From contig NZ_JAMFLX010000013.1 in assembly GCF_023502345.1 (NCBI RefSeq), positions 1 through 64,000 of the forward strand: a stretch of 64,000 bases of DNA, given 5' to 3'. The notes beneath the pieces were generated by a model. It was not told the origin of the DNA and ran no database searches. It saw only the letters and a program-made list of their open reading frames with translations. How positions within the stretch are numbered: position 1 is the stretch's first letter; each line of letters starts with the position of its first letter. The position numbers and the translations under genes are program-made. The DNA comes from Parendozoicomonas callyspongiae (GTDB lineage Bacteria > Pseudomonadota > Gammaproteobacteria > Pseudomonadales > Endozoicomonadaceae). Positions 63,205 through 64,000 of the stretch are shown here, piece after piece.

Positions 63205-64000
63205 CTAGATAGCATCCAGCGCATCAGAGAGTTTGGTGACACCAATCACCTGAATACCTGGAATATCCTTTCTGGGTTTATTGGCGACGGGCACTATTGC
63301 TTTCTTGAAGCCATGCTTGGCTGCTTCAATAAGACGCTCCTGGCCATTGGCAACAGGTCGGATTTCACCTGCCAGGCCAACTTCACCAAAGGCAATCATA
63401 TCTTGGGGGAGAGGGTTGTCCCGCAGACTGGAAACAATCGCCAGCAGACCGGCAAGGTCGGCACTGGTTTCAGTAATGCGCACTCCGCCAACAACATTCA
63501 GAAAGACATCCTGATCACTGGTGAAGATACCACCGTGGCGGGTAAGAACGGCCAGTAGCATGGCCAGGCGGTTCTGATCCATGCCCACAGTCACCCGGCG
63601 AGGGTTACCTAATTGAGACTCAACAACCAGGGCCTGAATTTCTACCAGTAGTGGGCGTGTCCCTTCCCAAAGAACATTAATGATGCTGCCTGAGGTTGTC
63701 TCCTCACCGCGCGACAGGAAGATCGCTGAAGGGTTTTTGACTTCTTTCAGGCCGCGTTCCGTCATGGCAAAGATGCCCAGCTCATTTACTTGCCCGAAGC
63801 GGTTTTTGGTTGCGCGCATAATCCGGAAGCGGGAATCATCGGTATTGCCCAGCATTAACTGAGTATCAATGATATGGCTGAGGGTCATGGGACCAGCCAG
63901 AGAGTTATCTTTGGTGACGTGACCCACAATCAGAAGCACGGTTCCGGTCTGTTTGGCAAAACGGGTCAGAAATGCTGCCGATTCACGTACCTGGGCAACG
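63205..64000 (-). CDS. radA: DNA repair protein RadA, 5' part outside window
   Basis: The C-terminal roughly 265 residues are present, and the frame stays open to base 64000. RadA/Sms features: LLIVGHVTKDNSLAGP, the signature KNRFG in RATKNRFGQVNELGIFAM, and the Lon-protease-like C-terminal domain (IFLSRGEETTSGSIINVLWEGTRP, GVRITETSADLAGLLAIVSS, AFGEVGLAGEIRPV). RadA is a RecA-like branch-migration motor in recombination. The zinc finger and Walker A lie beyond the window. Confidence 0.95.
   Translation of the reverse strand, partial: VAQVRESAAFLTRFAKQTGTVLLIVGHVTKDNSLAGPMTLSHIIDTQLMLGNTDDSRFRIMRATKNRFGQVNELGIFAMTERGLKEVKNPSAIFLSRGEETTSGSIINVLWEGTRPLLVEIQALVVESQLGNPRRVTVGMDQNRLAMLLAVLTRHGGIFTSDQDVFLNVVGGVRITETSADLAGLLAIVSSLRDNPLPQDMIAFGEVGLAGEIRPVANGQERLIEAAKHGFKKAIVPVANKPRKDIPGIQVIGVTKLSDALDAI

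Noticed and set aside
1-64000. CRISPR arrays, tRNA or rRNA genes, transposases
   Set aside because: Looked for by eye on both strands; no regularly spaced repeats, cloverleaf-like blocks or transposase motifs were recognised, though a tRNA scan was not possible.

Overview
The window reads as a chromosomal segment of a host-associated marine gammaproteobacterium, most like Endozoicomonadaceae/Oceanospirillales. That placement is an inference. It rests on the housekeeping genes (leuS, ppaC, thiE-hemL, a DUF1820 gene, radA) being of ordinary gammaproteobacterial type, and on their mixture with large AT-richer genes coding for eukaryote-like or secreted proteins. No rRNA, tRNA, CRISPR array or transposase was recognised.

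Layout. (a) 1-3.7 kb: the end of an unknown gene and a 924-residue protein built from six forkhead-like winged-helix repeats. (b) 3.7-10 kb: small housekeeping genes (secreted DUF2059-like, ElyC/YdcF-like, D-lactate dehydrogenase, HAD-IIA, marR/msrB pair, tatD). (c) 10.1-15.4 kb: a protein with a RAP-like C-terminal domain, then a transglutaminase-like protein paired with a lipoprotein. (d) leuS, a neutral ceramidase with an altered nucleophile motif, a TraB/GumN protein, and a secreted protein with a 10-C tract. (e) 22.9-28.1 kb: methyltransferase, GNAT, a frameshifted GFA-family pseudogene, an unknown AT-rich protein, YciI and an M19 dipeptidase. (f) 28.1-42.9 kb: hexuronate catabolism. The operon uxaC-uxuB-uxuA-kdgK-eda takes glucuronate to pyruvate and glyceraldehyde 3-phosphate, and a second operon couples a TRAP transporter (dctPQM) to a second UxuB-like dehydrogenase. 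Between them lie an unknown small protein, a Gfo/Idh/MocA oxidoreductase, an MscS channel and a GT-B glycosyltransferase. (g) 43.1-51.5 kb: Mn-dependent pyrophosphatase, a small protein, an MHS-type transporter, and a translationally coupled alkyl-DHAP synthase-like / GlpD-like / FGGY kinase operon. (h) 51.5-57 kb: unknown protein, CAP-domain secreted protein, membrane protein, hemL, thiE. (i) 57.2-64 kb: a protein kinase-like protein with a signal peptide, then a two-gene module of a RecQ-like helicase fused to a phosphoribosyltransferase domain plus a DprA-like protein, an N-terminal remnant of a type I restriction hsdR gene, and radA running off the window.

The RecQ-PRTase/DprA module looks like a defence cassette. 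It sits between two copies of a 19-bp direct repeat, and the hsdR remnant stops exactly at the second copy, which suggests insertion and later deletion at this spot. Other observations of most interest are the forkhead-repeat protein with its internal duplication, the RAP-like protein, the ceramidase with Thr in place of the nucleophilic Ser, the poly-C tract, the GFA pseudogene, and several hairpins in leaders or between operon genes. Ceramidase, the alkyl-DHAP synthase operon and the uronate operons together fit growth on host lipids and polysaccharides (inference).
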